In this document: piece by piece, positions 17,807 through 26,712 of the stretch | Layout: each line of letters starts with the position of its first letter | Position numbering within the stretch: the stretch's first letter is position 1 | DNA from: Rheinheimera sp. MM224 | GTDB lineage: Bacteria; Pseudomonadota; Gammaproteobacteria; Enterobacterales; Alteromonadaceae | Reading direction: 5' to 3' | Length of the DNA stretch: 64,000 nucleotides | Assembly (NCBI RefSeq): GCF_947090785.1 | Contig: NZ_OX352320.1 | Coordinates: 4,329,001 to 4,393,000, forward strand | The notes under the pieces: generated by a model | What the model was told of the DNA's origin: nothing | Database searches by the model: none | The model's input: the letters and a program-made list of their open reading frames with translations, nothing else | Translations under genes and position numbers: made by a program

Positions 17807-19047
17807 GGCAACACCTGCCGCTCTGGCTGCTGATCCGTTTGCTCTAACTGTGCCACTACCTGTTGCAGCATCAGCTGAAACTCTGCTTTTTCGCTGTCTG
17901 TTAACTCTTCTGCCGCCAGTCTGCGCTCCAGTACCAGATCCGGTGTCATTTCATGCAAAGACTCTTGTTGTTCCGCTGTTAAGGAACCCACTGCAACTTG
18001 TCTGGCACGACGTAGTTTCAACAGATCCACAGGGAGGCCATCCAATTGCTGTTGCACCTGGCTTTGTAAATCACTCAGATAGCCATCACTGCCGGTCAAC
18101 ACCAGCTCCAGCCAGAGTTTTTGTTCTGGTTTAAGCTCTGCCAGAGGTTGCTGCAATAAGGAATGAAGTTCAGGTAAGGTGCATTTCAGGCTGAGCAGCG
18201 GCTGAAAACAAGGGATAGGCAACAACTCAATCGCACCTTCAGCAGTGGTGAAATCCAGCAACACCATGGATTTTTGCTGTTTTGCTTCATCAAAACTTAA
18301 TGGGATAGGTGAGCCGCTGTAACGAATATGTTTTTTGCCAGCCACCAATTGCGGTTGATGAATATGGCCCAGGGCTATGTAATCAAATTCTGGAAAAGCG
18401 CTGGCAGGAAAAGCCTCCAACGAACCAATATAAATCTCCCGCACCGACTCACTGCTACTGGCACCTACTGTGGTTAAATGCCCTGTAGCTAACAAAGGCA
18501 GTTCCTGTCCAAGTTGTGCTTTGAGCGCTTGAGCTTTGGCAAAACACTGCTGATAACAGTCTGCTATGGCTTGTTGTAACTGCTGTTGTTTATCACTGGC
18601 CTGCTGGCCACTCTGGCTTTGTAATACATCGCGGGAACGTAAAAAAGGTAGGGCAGCCAAAATGGCGCCGGGCTCACCTTGCTTATTCTTCAGCACGATA
18701 AGATGAGATTCTGCAGCGCCCAACCAGCCTGGTACCACTTGGGTATGTAAACAGGCCAGTAACTCTTTGCCTTCCTGCAGCACAGCCACCGAATCGTGAT
18801 TGCCACCCAGCATCACCAACTGACAGCCTGTCGATTGCAAATCAACAATCAATTGATGATACAGCTCGCGGGCATAACTGGCAGGAGTGGCGGTATCAAA
18901 AATATCTCCGGCCACTATCAAGACATCGACCTGATGCAATTCAATTTGTTGCTTCAGCCAGCCAAACAAAGCCCTGTGCTCGTCTGCTCTGCTTTTGCCA
19001 ATAAAATGCTGGCCTAAATGCCAGTCGGAGCTATGAAGAATACGCAT
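17803..19047 (-). CDS. sbcD: Nuclease SbcCD subunit D (Mre11-like exonuclease)
   Basis: The 414-residue metallophosphoesterase is the nuclease partner of SbcC. All core motifs are present. SDWHLGQHF is at residues 7-15 and VAGDIFD near 46. GGNHDS lies near 80, a GHLTTVG segment near 175, and GHIHQPQ near 226. The C-terminal part (about 290-414) is the Gln/Leu-rich SbcC-binding region. The gene is first in the sbcDC pair. No promoter was clearly recognised in the 63 bp between its start and the next gene; an inverted repeat GGTATGC/GCATACC lies there without a T-run. Confidence 0.96.
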   Translation of the reverse strand: MRILHSSDWHLGQHFIGKSRADEHRALFGWLKQQIELHQVDVLIVAGDIFDTATPASYARELYHQLIVDLQSTGCQLVMLGGNHDSVAVLQEGKELLACLHTQVVPGWLGAAESHLIVLKNKQGEPGAILAALPFLRSRDVLQSQSGQQASDKQQQLQQAIADCYQQCFAKAQALKAQLGQELPLLATGHLTTVGASSSESVREIYIGSLEAFPASAFPEFDYIALGHIHQPQLVAGKKHIRYSGSPIPLSFDEAKQQKSMVLLDFTTAEGAIELLPIPCFQPLLSLKCTLPELHSLLQQPLAELKPEQKLWLELVLTGSDGYLSDLQSQVQQQLDGLPVDLLKLRRARQVAVGSLTAEQQESLHEMTPDLVLERRLAAEELTDSEKAEFQLMLQQVVAQLEQTDQQPERQVLP

Positions 19048-19110
19048 AAAAACTTAGAGACGCCGCGGTATGCCGGAATAAACTCAGCATACCACAGGCA
19101 CTTATATTAC

Positions 19111-20112
19111 TCAGCCAGCATCAAATAACAGCACTGCATCCAACACTGTTTCGCTGACTTCGCGGTAAAACTCCTGATCGATGTTTTCCACTGTATCCGT
19201 TGGCTGGTGGTAATCGGCGTGATCCGGCACACCAAAATAGACAAAAGGCACAGCTCTTTTGTGGAACTCTCTGTGATCTGAACTGAAGGTCCAGTCCTGA
19301 TGCGTACCAACCCGCCATGCGGGTCTGTCATAACCTAATAATAAGCGCACTGAACTTTGTTGCTGCAGTTGCTGCAATGGCTTTTCCAGCTGTGGGTAAT
19401 GATAAGAACCCACAGCAATTAACTGCTTATTGGTGTCGTGACTCAGCATATCCATATTGATGTTCAGCTTGATTTGCTCTGGTTTTAGCAGCTCTTGCTC
19501 AAACAACATACGGGCGCCCCACATGCCGGTTTCTTCGTTGTCCAAAGCGGCAAACAGCAGAGTATGGCGAGGTGGATGTTGTTTAAAATAACGCGCCATT
19601 GCCAGTAAAGCCGCGACACCTGAGGCATTATCGTCAGCACCAAAATAAATTTTGCCTTGATGTAAACCCAAATGATCGTAATGGGCTGTCAGCACCAGCA
19701 AGGGTAAGCTGGGATCAGAGCCTTCAATCCGGCCCAGCACATTAGCAGCGCCCTTCATCAGTTGGGCTTTGCCTGTAGTCGGTTGATACGACTGCAAATA
19801 GCCTTCTGTGCCAGCAGCAACCAAACCTATTTGAGTGAACTCTGCCTCCAGCCATTGCTGAGTTTTTGCTCCGCCAGCTTGCCCTGTGCCACGACCCGAC
19901 AACTCGTTGGATGCTAAATAACTTAAATCAGCCATTTGTTGTACAAAGTCCAGCCGCTGCGGCATCTGAGCCACCACAGGTTGAGGCTGAGCCAACAGGC
20001 GTTTTTGCTCCATGTGGTTTAGTTGCTCTAACAGATAAGGATGGAAAGCATAACCAAGGCCTGCAACCACAAATAACAGCCAAAGCCAGAGCGGAATACG
20101 AAATAACTTCAT
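19111..20112 (-). CDS. M28 family zinc metallopeptidase
   Basis: The start is set at the ATG at 20112, preceded by AGGAT, giving MKLFRIPLWLWLLFVVAGLG, a signal anchor or signal peptide; the 22-codon extension is rejected. The 333-residue protein carries the M28 dizinc site. TAHYDHLG (His) lies near residue 168, GADDNASG (bridging Asp) near 182, DNEETGMWG (catalytic Glu) near 213, and a late His in the HADYHQPTDT region near 308. M28 enzymes are aminopeptidases or carboxypeptidases acting outside the cytoplasm. Gly- and Gln-rich linker sequence follows the anchor. The substrate is not predictable. Confidence 0.9.
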   Translation of the reverse strand: MKLFRIPLWLWLLFVVAGLGYAFHPYLLEQLNHMEQKRLLAQPQPVVAQMPQRLDFVQQMADLSYLASNELSGRGTGQAGGAKTQQWLEAEFTQIGLVAAGTEGYLQSYQPTTGKAQLMKGAANVLGRIEGSDPSLPLLVLTAHYDHLGLHQGKIYFGADDNASGVAALLAMARYFKQHPPRHTLLFAALDNEETGMWGARMLFEQELLKPEQIKLNINMDMLSHDTNKQLIAVGSYHYPQLEKPLQQLQQQSSVRLLLGYDRPAWRVGTHQDWTFSSDHREFHKRAVPFVYFGVPDHADYHQPTDTVENIDQEFYREVSETVLDAVLLFDAG

Positions 20113-20267
20113 AACAATCCTGAACGTCAAAAAATCAATGCAGCAGACTAGCGCAAACTGAATCAGCTCACCAGTCAAAGGCTTTGAAAGATCTGATATT
20201 TACTGTCGCTCCAGACTGAGCTTGAGTGGTAAAATGGCTTTCTTTTTACCTTAATTACGAGAATCTT

Positions 20268-21149
20268 ATGCCACAAAGCCGTAATGCTTCGTTTTGGTGG
20301 GCCATTGCCAGTGTATTGGTTGCTATGGTGGTGATCCAATCCGGTGCATCTTTAGCTAAAACCTTGTTTCCTGTGATTGGGCCAGAAGGCACTACTGCAT
20401 TGCGGGTTGGTTTTGCGGCTTTGATCTTGTCTTTAGTCTTTCAGCCATGGAAAAACTGGCCAGCTAAACAAGATCAAAAAGCGCTTTGGCTTTATGGCGT
20501 CAGTCTGGGTGGCATGAACCTAATGTTTTATCTGGCGATTGAACGAATCCCTTTGGGTATAGCAGTGGCGCTGGAATTCACGGGGCCTTTAGCTGTGGCG
20601 CTGTTATCGTCCAAACGTAAACTGGATTTACTTTGGGTCGCTTTGGCTATGGCGGGTATAGCCCTGTTGTTGCCATGGCAAACCGAAGCCAGCGCTTTAG
20701 ATCCCTTGGGTGTGGCTTTAGCTTTAGGGGCTGGCGCTTGTTGGGCTGGTTATATTATCTTTGGCCAAAAGACCGGCGGCGCCTTGCATGGCGGAACAGC
20801 TGTGGCTTTAGGTATGGCGGTGGCTGCTTTGTTTTTGTTTCCTATAGGTTTAGTTTCCGCCGGTACCACGCTTTTTAGCTGGAGCGTATTGCCTTTTGCT
20901 TTTGCAGTCGCGTTGTTATCCAGTGCTATTCCGTACAGCCTGGAGATGGTGGCGTTAAAACGTTTGCCGGCTCAGAGTTTCAGCATATTAATGAGCTTAG
21001 AACCCGCTATCGCTGCTTTGGCTGGCTTAATTATTCTGGCCGAACAATTAAGTCTTTTACAGTGGCTGGCTATTTTTTCAGTGATAGCAGCATCCCTGGG
21101 CAGCAGCCTGACTGCAGGGAAAAAACCTGTAACAGAACTGGTTTCATAA
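20268..21149 (+). CDS. rhtA: EamA family exporter, RhtA-like (threonine/homoserine efflux)
   Basis: The ATG at 20268 follows ACGAGAAT and gives 293 residues with ten predicted membrane helices in two EamA repeats. The N-terminal segment VAMVVIQSGASLAKTLFP-VIGPEGTTALRV closely follows E. coli RhtA (which has SIQGGASLAKSLFP). RhtA is the inner-membrane threonine/homoserine exporter. A 14-codon in-frame extension from 20226 is rejected for lack of an SD. The gene stands alone. Substrate specificity within the family varies, so the symbol is tentative. Confidence 0.82.
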   Translation: MPQSRNASFWWAIASVLVAMVVIQSGASLAKTLFPVIGPEGTTALRVGFAALILSLVFQPWKNWPAKQDQKALWLYGVSLGGMNLMFYLAIERIPLGIAVALEFTGPLAVALLSSKRKLDLLWVALAMAGIALLLPWQTEASALDPLGVALALGAGACWAGYIIFGQKTGGALHGGTAVALGMAVAALFLFPIGLVSAGTTLFSWSVLPFAFAVALLSSAIPYSLEMVALKRLPAQSFSILMSLEPAIAALAGLIILAEQLSLLQWLAIFSVIAASLGSSLTAGKKPVTELVS

Positions 21150-21233
21150 AAAATAGCTTCATAAAATAGCATTGTGATTCCAACAGATCCTGTTCTATGC
21201 TGAATTTCAGATGTAGTGCAGGATATGATGTAG

Positions 21234-22103
21234 ATGCAAAAATCGCTGTTTATTCTTTTGTTTGGATTAATGCTGGCTTTTCCTTGTGCGGCAGTGCAAA
21301 AATTTATTTGGCTAACGGACAGCAGCATCCATCAAAACCCCAAACAATACCGTCAGGCTCTGGATGTGAATGGCTTAACGTTAAAGCTATTGATGCAAGG
21401 AGTTACTGCTTTTCAGGCAGACCCAGTCCAGACTACAACAGATAGGGCTATGGCGATGCTAAAAACAGAAGCATCAGCCTGCGCTGGCAATAGAATAAAA
21501 AACACTGAACGTTTAACCTTCAGCTACGCTACAGCTATTCCTCACACTGTATTTCCGGGATTAAGGCTGTACAGTAAAACATCTTCTAAAACAACGCAGT
21601 ATTTGCAACAACAACTGAATGGTCAGCAAAAAATCAGTCTACAAAAGTTGCTTAAAGGTGACAATGAACTGCATTTTGCTGTGGGTGGTGGCCGCTCTTA
21701 TGGTGACCAACTGGATACCTTGTTTAAACAACCCCAATGGCAACATAAGTTTTGGCAACGCCGCTCTATCGATATGTCTGCAGGCCTGATTGATATGCTG
21801 GTACAAGACAGAGTCGACTTACTGATCGAATACCCTAACGTCATGCAACACTATCTGGCGCAATACAGTCAGAGCACTGAGCTGACAAGTTTTAGCATAG
21901 AAGAGGCTGAACCTTATATGCTGGGCTACATCCTTTGCGCTAAAACACAGGAAGGCCAGCAGCTTACACAATTTTTTCAGCAGCGCCTGAAGCAGGTCTC
22001 GCAACAAAGAAGTTATCTGGATGCGCATTTAGGTTGGGTTGATACTGCGGACAGAGTTCAACTAACCCAACTCTATAATCAGGTATTTGGCACCTCGTTC
22101 TGA
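21234..22103 (+). CDS. Secreted solute-binding-like protein (SBP family 3-like)
   Basis: The 289-residue protein has a signal peptide (MQKSLFILLFGLMLAFPCAA). Its sequence resembles periplasmic amino-acid-binding proteins: ATAIPHTVFPGLRLY, then VAVGGGRSYGDQLDTLF and SAGLIDMLVQDRVDLLIEYP, the usual hinge and second-lobe pattern. No transporter gene lies next to it, so it may be an orphan binding protein or a signalling partner. It is followed after 15 bp by the metallopeptidase-like gene, suggesting an operon. Confidence 0.65.
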   Translation: MQKSLFILLFGLMLAFPCAAVQKFIWLTDSSIHQNPKQYRQALDVNGLTLKLLMQGVTAFQADPVQTTTDRAMAMLKTEASACAGNRIKNTERLTFSYATAIPHTVFPGLRLYSKTSSKTTQYLQQQLNGQQKISLQKLLKGDNELHFAVGGGRSYGDQLDTLFKQPQWQHKFWQRRSIDMSAGLIDMLVQDRVDLLIEYPNVMQHYLAQYSQSTELTSFSIEEAEPYMLGYILCAKTQEGQQLTQFFQQRLKQVSQQRSYLDAHLGWVDTADRVQLTQLYNQVFGTSF

Positions 22104-22118
22104 CCTTTGTGGAGTGGT

Positions 22119-22931
22119 ATGCGTTTACTGGCCTTTTTGTTACTGATCTCTGGCTTTGCATCGGCCAATGGCGCTATACAGCTTCATGGCATTGAAGAAT
22201 TCCCTAAAGCAGAGCAACAAAAGCTCAAGCTCTGGTTGGAGCAAAGCTTTAATGCTGCTAATCAGGTGCTGGGCCCTTATCCATTGCTAACTCAAGTCTA
22301 TTTATCGCAACGCACAGCATCAGAACCTGTGCCCTGGGCTTACACCCAACGTATGGACAAGCAGCAGGTATTTTTTCAGGTCGACAGCAGTTTTGATTTG
22401 ACTGAATTTCAGCACGACTGGACCGCCGCCCACGAATTTAGTCATCTGGCGTTGCCCTTATTGGACAGAGAAGACTTATGGTTTGCCGAAGGTTTTGCCA
22501 GTTATATGCAATATCAGGTGTTGCAACAACAGCAACAATTAACGGGAAGTCCGGTGTCATGGTATCAGCAAAAATTACAGCAGGTCGCACCTTTACTGCA
22601 GGCTTCAGAGCTAGCGTTGGTGGCACAGTTAAAACTCTGGCTACAACAAAGACGTTATAAAGCAGCCTATTGGGGCAGCACATTGTTTTTTATTGAGGCC
22701 AACCAGAGGCTGCAACAACAAAACACCAGCCTGCCCGAGCTGATACAGCGTTACCAGCGGCAGAATCGCCTACAAGATGAAAACCTGCAGCAATTAATAA
22801 GCTCGTTGGATGCACTTCTGAATAGCCCGGTATTCGGCCCTTTACTGCAGAAATACCAGCAACAACCTGCTAAGCAGTTATGGCGCCAACATCCGGCTTA
22901 TTTTGATCAGATCAAAAGCACTGCAAGCTAA
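22119..22931 (+). CDS. Secreted gluzincin-type metallopeptidase-like protein
   Basis: The ATG at 22119 follows GGAGTGG. The 270-residue protein starts with a signal peptide (MRLLAFLLLISGFASANG). A zinc site HEFSH is found near residue 107, followed after about 18 residues by WFAEGFASYMQYQV, where the Glu is the expected third ligand. This HEXXH-18-E layout is that of M1-like gluzincins. The rest is helical and Gln-rich. The ORF is too short for a full M1 aminopeptidase, so it may be a minimal peptidase domain. It is probably co-transcribed with the upstream binding protein. Confidence 0.7.
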   Translation: MRLLAFLLLISGFASANGAIQLHGIEEFPKAEQQKLKLWLEQSFNAANQVLGPYPLLTQVYLSQRTASEPVPWAYTQRMDKQQVFFQVDSSFDLTEFQHDWTAAHEFSHLALPLLDREDLWFAEGFASYMQYQVLQQQQQLTGSPVSWYQQKLQQVAPLLQASELALVAQLKLWLQQRRYKAAYWGSTLFFIEANQRLQQQNTSLPELIQRYQRQNRLQDENLQQLISSLDALLNSPVFGPLLQKYQQQPAKQLWRQHPAYFDQIKSTAS

Positions 22932-23080
22932 AAACCAGTGCGTTTGACATAGCTCAGCTTTTTTTCATTTTTTCGCTCTTTATTGTGTTTTTCCCCCTTT
23001 CAGGCATTGTGAAAGCCCGTGATCCTCAGTTAATTTAGAGACTTGAGTTTTACATTACTATTTATGCAGGTTTTATCGAT

Positions 23081-23935
23081 ATGCAGCCAGTTGAGGAACA
23101 TAGACCAGAATTAACTTTGGCAGCAGATTTAACAGAACAACAAAAATTGCAAACACGCCAGCAGTGTTTTTATGGCTGTGTGTTCTGCGGCAGTCCGGTA
23201 TTTCGCTACTATGTTCAACCCGCAACTCAGCCTGATGATCAGCCCGATAGCCTATCTGCTGTGCTGATTTGCCCCTTGCATGCCAAACAATTGCGCAGCG
23301 CTTTACTCAGCCGCAACACCTTAGTGGAACGTATCAGTCAGCCTTTTAACCAACAACGTATCAATAAACCTGGTTTTAGCTTTGATCCGAACCGCAGAGT
23401 ACAAGTGTCTGTTGGCATGAATACTGTGTATGCCGATTTTGCCCCAGGCGATAGTGAGCAGCACTGTATATGGGTCAATGGGCAGGAATTTTTTACGCTG
23501 CACTCTGAATCTGGCTGGTTATGTTTTTCCTTTATGATGTCCGATGCAACAGGGCAAACGCTTATCAAAGTAGAGAAAGGCGAGCTGCAACAAAGCCCTG
23601 AACAGTGGGAATACAGCTATGAAGTTAATACCCTGAAAATCAGAGACCAGCAACGCCGCTTGCAGTTTACCGCTCAGCTCTGTAATGACAGAGTCTTGCT
23701 GACCAAAGGGCATTTTGTTGATCAGTTTGGTGACGGTTTTGTCGTCGAAGGCAACAGGGTCATTGCGATGCTGGATGGCCAGAAAGGTGGCCAGTATATG
23801 CATCGTATTGAACCCGGCCGTTACAAAGGCGGTTGGGCTTTGTTTAATAAAATTCGCCATCCCGATTTAGTCATGCCAGGAAATTTTGCTTTTGTTTGTG
23901 CGGCAAAACGTAAGTATCAAGGTTCAGAACGCTGA
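23081..23935 (+). CDS. Unknown protein with N-terminal HNH-like zinc site
   Basis: The 284-residue protein has no signal peptide. Near residues 27-38 it has CFYGCVFCG and near 67 ICPLHAKQL. This Cys-rich pattern resembles the zinc-binding frame of HNH-type proteins, although the catalytic His pair is not evident. The rest looks beta-rich (GMNTVYADFAPGD, CIWVNGQEFF and similar). It is not recognised as any family with known function. It is flanked by unrelated genes, with 149 bp upstream and 168 bp downstream that hold no other gene. Confidence 0.6.
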   Translation: MQPVEEHRPELTLAADLTEQQKLQTRQQCFYGCVFCGSPVFRYYVQPATQPDDQPDSLSAVLICPLHAKQLRSALLSRNTLVERISQPFNQQRINKPGFSFDPNRRVQVSVGMNTVYADFAPGDSEQHCIWVNGQEFFTLHSESGWLCFSFMMSDATGQTLIKVEKGELQQSPEQWEYSYEVNTLKIRDQQRRLQFTAQLCNDRVLLTKGHFVDQFGDGFVVEGNRVIAMLDGQKGGQYMHRIEPGRYKGGWALFNKIRHPDLVMPGNFAFVCAAKRKYQGSER

Positions 23936-24103
23936 GGTGCTTTGGCGTACATGTTGTCTGATGTAAATATACCGACACAAAAACGCCCGGAAACAGCGAT
24001 GCCTGAACAAGCCAAAATGACAAACTTAGCTTACACTGGCAAAAGATCCTCTGAGGAATAAGGCGTTTAGCGCCAGCCTTATAGCGTAGTCAAATGGAGA
24101 GAT

Positions 24104-25759
24104 GTGATGCAGCAGACGATTAAATTAGCCCTGCCCCTTTTAGTTACTCTGGTCACCCTGGTGTCATGTGGTGGTGGCGGAGGCAGTAGTACAGGGAACA
24201 CAGGTGGCTCAGGCGGAACAGGAGGCGGAACTCCAACAGCACCAGTCTGGACAGCAGGCCAGTTCAGCAACGAATCTCAATTCAAAAACTTTTGCGTAGC
24301 GCCCCGTTCAGGCGCAGATCCATACAATGGTGGCGTATATCCGGATAAAGCCGGAACGGCTATGCATGAGAAAATGTGGTTAAGGTCATGGAACAACAGA
24401 ACTTATCTTTGGTATAGCGAAGTTGCCGATCTGGATCCGACCAGTTACAGCATTTCCGCTTATTTTAATCTGCTAAAAACAACAGCGGTCACTGATTCAG
24501 GCGCTGCTAAAGATCAATTTCATTTCACTGAAAATACGGCTGAATACCAACAACAATCTCAATCCGGTGTCAGTTCTGGTTACGGCATAAAATGGTCTGT
24601 TGTATCAACCAGCGCACCACGCTCTTTCACAGTGGCTTATACCGAACCCAATTCACCTGCGGCCTTAGCAGGAGTCAAAAGAGGTGACTTTTTACTTGAA
24701 GTTGATGGTATAGATTTTGTGAATGACGGCAGCAGCGCCGGAGTCAATACGTTAAATGCGGGCCTGTTCCCTGCCAATGCCGGAGAAACACATAGTTTTA
24801 AATTCCGTACTGTTGAAAATACCGACGTCAGCTATCAGCTCAGATCGGCGGATGTAGCTTCCAGCCCTGTGCAGAATGCGAAAGTGATTAACACAGACTC
24901 GGGTCCGGTAGGTTATGTTCAGTTTAATAGTTATATAGTGCCAGCTCAGCAGCAACTGATTGATGCAGTTGAATTGTTCCGGGATGCAGCCATCTCAGAA
25001 CTGGTGGTGGATTTACGTTACAACGGTGGTGGTTTATTAGCCTTAGCAGGACAACTAGGTTATATGGTGGCAGGCCCGGATATTATTCAAGGCCGGTATT
25101 TTGAGCGCTTACAATTTAATGATAAATACCCCAATACCAACCCCATTACCGGTGACAGTTTAAGCCCAACGCCTTTTTATAGCCGTGAAATCAACTACGA
25201 AACAGGGACTTTAACTAACACTACTTTACCCAGTTTAAATTTAAGCCGGATCTATGTGTTAACTACAGACAATACCTGCTCCGCCAGCGAAGCTTTTATG
25301 AATGGTTTGCGGGGAATAGATGTAGAAGTGATCCAGATAGGCGGCAAAACCTGTGGTAAACCTTATGGTTTTTATCCGCAAGATAACTGTGGCACCACCT
25401 ACTTCAGCATTCAGTTCAGTGGTATTAACTTCAAAGGGTTTGGCGACTACGCTGATGGTTTTAATCCAACCAACAGCCCTGTTTTTGCTGCAGATGTAAA
25501 AGGCTGTCCGGTTTCGGATGATTTCACTAAAGCCTTGGGTGATCCGGCAGAAGATATGTTAGAGGCTGCTTTGTATTATGTGGATAATAACAGCTGCCTG
25601 ACTTTACCAGGATCAGGAGTGGATAAAGCTTTGGGGGCGAGGTCCGGCATTGCTGCTGGTGTATCAGGCTCCATTACAACAGACGGCTTAGCAGTTAAAG
25701 ATCCGTCTGATAGGACATTAACCAACAGTATTCGTCAACCCATCAGGGACCAACAATAG
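24104..25759 (+). CDS. S41 family peptidase lipoprotein with PDZ domain
   Basis: The 551-residue protein is a C-terminal-processing-like serine peptidase. The N-terminus is a lipoprotein signal (LLVTLVTLVSCGGGGGSS, lipidated Cys at 22) and a Gly/Ser/Thr linker. A PDZ segment follows near 185-245 (YTEPNSPAALAGVKRGDFLL). The catalytic core has LVVDLRYNGGGLL near 302, the nucleophile in NTCSASEAFMNG near 390 and the Lys in GGKTCGKPYGF near 416. It is probably on the periplasmic face of the outer or inner membrane. The GTG of the next gene overlaps its stop by one base. Confidence 0.88.
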   Translation: MMQQTIKLALPLLVTLVTLVSCGGGGGSSTGNTGGSGGTGGGTPTAPVWTAGQFSNESQFKNFCVAPRSGADPYNGGVYPDKAGTAMHEKMWLRSWNNRTYLWYSEVADLDPTSYSISAYFNLLKTTAVTDSGAAKDQFHFTENTAEYQQQSQSGVSSGYGIKWSVVSTSAPRSFTVAYTEPNSPAALAGVKRGDFLLEVDGIDFVNDGSSAGVNTLNAGLFPANAGETHSFKFRTVENTDVSYQLRSADVASSPVQNAKVINTDSGPVGYVQFNSYIVPAQQQLIDAVELFRDAAISELVVDLRYNGGGLLALAGQLGYMVAGPDIIQGRYFERLQFNDKYPNTNPITGDSLSPTPFYSREINYETGTLTNTTLPSLNLSRIYVLTTDNTCSASEAFMNGLRGIDVEVIQIGGKTCGKPYGFYPQDNCGTTYFSIQFSGINFKGFGDYADGFNPTNSPVFAADVKGCPVSDDFTKALGDPAEDMLEAALYYVDNNSCLTLPGSGVDKALGARSGIAAGVSGSITTDGLAVKDPSDRTLTNSIRQPIRDQQ

Positions 25760-26163
25760 TGAGTAACAGGTTGTTTTTAAAATATGCCACTTTAGGCAGC
25801 ATATTGCTGATTGTCAGTGCTTGTCAGCAGGTTCAGGCGGTCGCAGAACCTGCTGTGCTGACACAAACGTCACCAGAAGTGAAGCTGGAGCTACAGCAAC
25901 AAATCCAAAAAGCCGTAGGCGGACCTTTGGTGAAACTGGCTGACAATGTCTATTTGTTTGAAAGCCAGATCTGGGTCGAATCCGTAGTGCTAAAAGATGA
26001 CAAAGGCCGTCCTTTAGATGGCCGTCATATGGACTTAGCCAACCTGTTTATCCTGCAAATTGAGCAGGGGCAATGTCAGTTAAAACACAATAAATCAGGA
26101 CAGGTTTTTGCGCTGACCAAAGCAAAATGTATGGCTGAAAAACAACGTTTTCCAGAGAAATAG
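25759..26163 (+). CDS. Small predicted lipoprotein
   Basis: The 134-residue protein starts at a GTG that shares one base with the stop of the S41 peptidase gene, so the two are probably translationally coupled. The N-terminus MSNRLFLKYATLGSILLIVSACQQ carries a lipobox (IVSAC, Cys near 21). The rest is an unrecognised domain of about 110 residues with LVKLADNVYLFESQIWVE. It may assist or restrain the peptidase; that is inference from position only. Confidence 0.7.
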   Translation: MSNRLFLKYATLGSILLIVSACQQVQAVAEPAVLTQTSPEVKLELQQQIQKAVGGPLVKLADNVYLFESQIWVESVVLKDDKGRPLDGRHMDLANLFILQIEQGQCQLKHNKSGQVFALTKAKCMAEKQRFPEK

Positions 26164-26169
26164 CTGTGA

Positions 26170-26195
26170 GACTCCGGTCATACCAGACCGGAGTC
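26170..26195. terminator. Hairpin between convergent lipoprotein and HTH genes
   Basis: A perfect 10-bp stem GACTCCGGTC/GACCGGAGTC with a 6-nt loop, extendable by AGCT on each side, lies between two convergent genes. It overlaps the last codons of the minus-strand HTH gene. No long T-run follows on either strand, so termination efficiency is uncertain. Confidence 0.55.
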
Positions 26196-26423
26196 AGCTG
26201 ATTCTTGCATCACCAGAGACAAAGCCGGCACTGCATAAAAAGCGGATAACTCCCGTACTGTGCGGTAACTCACTTTTTTACCTGTTTCCGCTCTTTTAAT
26301 AGTCGCCAGCGATACTCGTAACGAACGTTGCTGGCAGGCATTAAACAAATCTTCCTGACTCAGAAAACGTTGTTGCCGGAGTGATTTAAGTAACTCAACT
26401 TTTAATACCAGAGCTTCTTGCAT
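26178..26423 (-). CDS. Small XRE-like helix-turn-helix protein
   Basis: The start is placed at the ATG at 26423 after GGAGTG, giving 81 residues; a 26-codon extension is rejected. The sequence LSQEDLFNACQQRSLRVSLATIKRAETGKKVSYRTVRELSAFY resembles a Cro/XRE-type HTH, with the recognition helix around SLATIKRAE. No other domain is present. It could be a free-standing regulator or the remnant of a longer HTH-TPR regulator. Its target is unknown. Confidence 0.6.
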   Translation of the reverse strand: MQEALVLKVELLKSLRQQRFLSQEDLFNACQQRSLRVSLATIKRAETGKKVSYRTVRELSAFYAVPALSLVMQESADSGLV

Positions 26424-26667
26424 AAGGCGTTCACTCCATGAATTGGAAAAGAGAATGGCAACAACAAAACCAGTCTTGAGTCTAGATGGTTTTGTTTTCA
26501 AAAAAGAGACAAAATTATGAACCCGGTACTATTTTTAGTCCAGTTCAAAATTTACAAATGATTAACCAGAGACCAACGTGATACTAAATTGATACCGGCA
26601 TTTCATTGCGGAAACCAGGTGCATACCCAAAATAACTACAGAAAAAGTATAGTTAATAGAGTGAACA

Positions 26668-26696
26668 TAAAAAACAGGCCTGAAATTCAGGCCTGT
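26668..26696 (-). terminator. Intrinsic terminator of the AidA/PixA-like gene
   Basis: A perfect 11-bp stem ACAGGCCTGAA/TTCAGGCCTGT (26674-26684 and 26686-26696) is followed on the minus strand by a U-run (the A-rich 26668-26673). It lies just past the stop codon at 26713. Confidence 0.88.
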
Positions 26697-26712
26697 GCAA
26701 AAGGATAAAAAC

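Noticed and set aside
19048..19110. GGTATGC/GCATACC hairpin between sbcD and the M28 peptidase gene as a terminator
   Set aside because: No U-run on either strand and a long loop; kept only as an unassigned inverted repeat.
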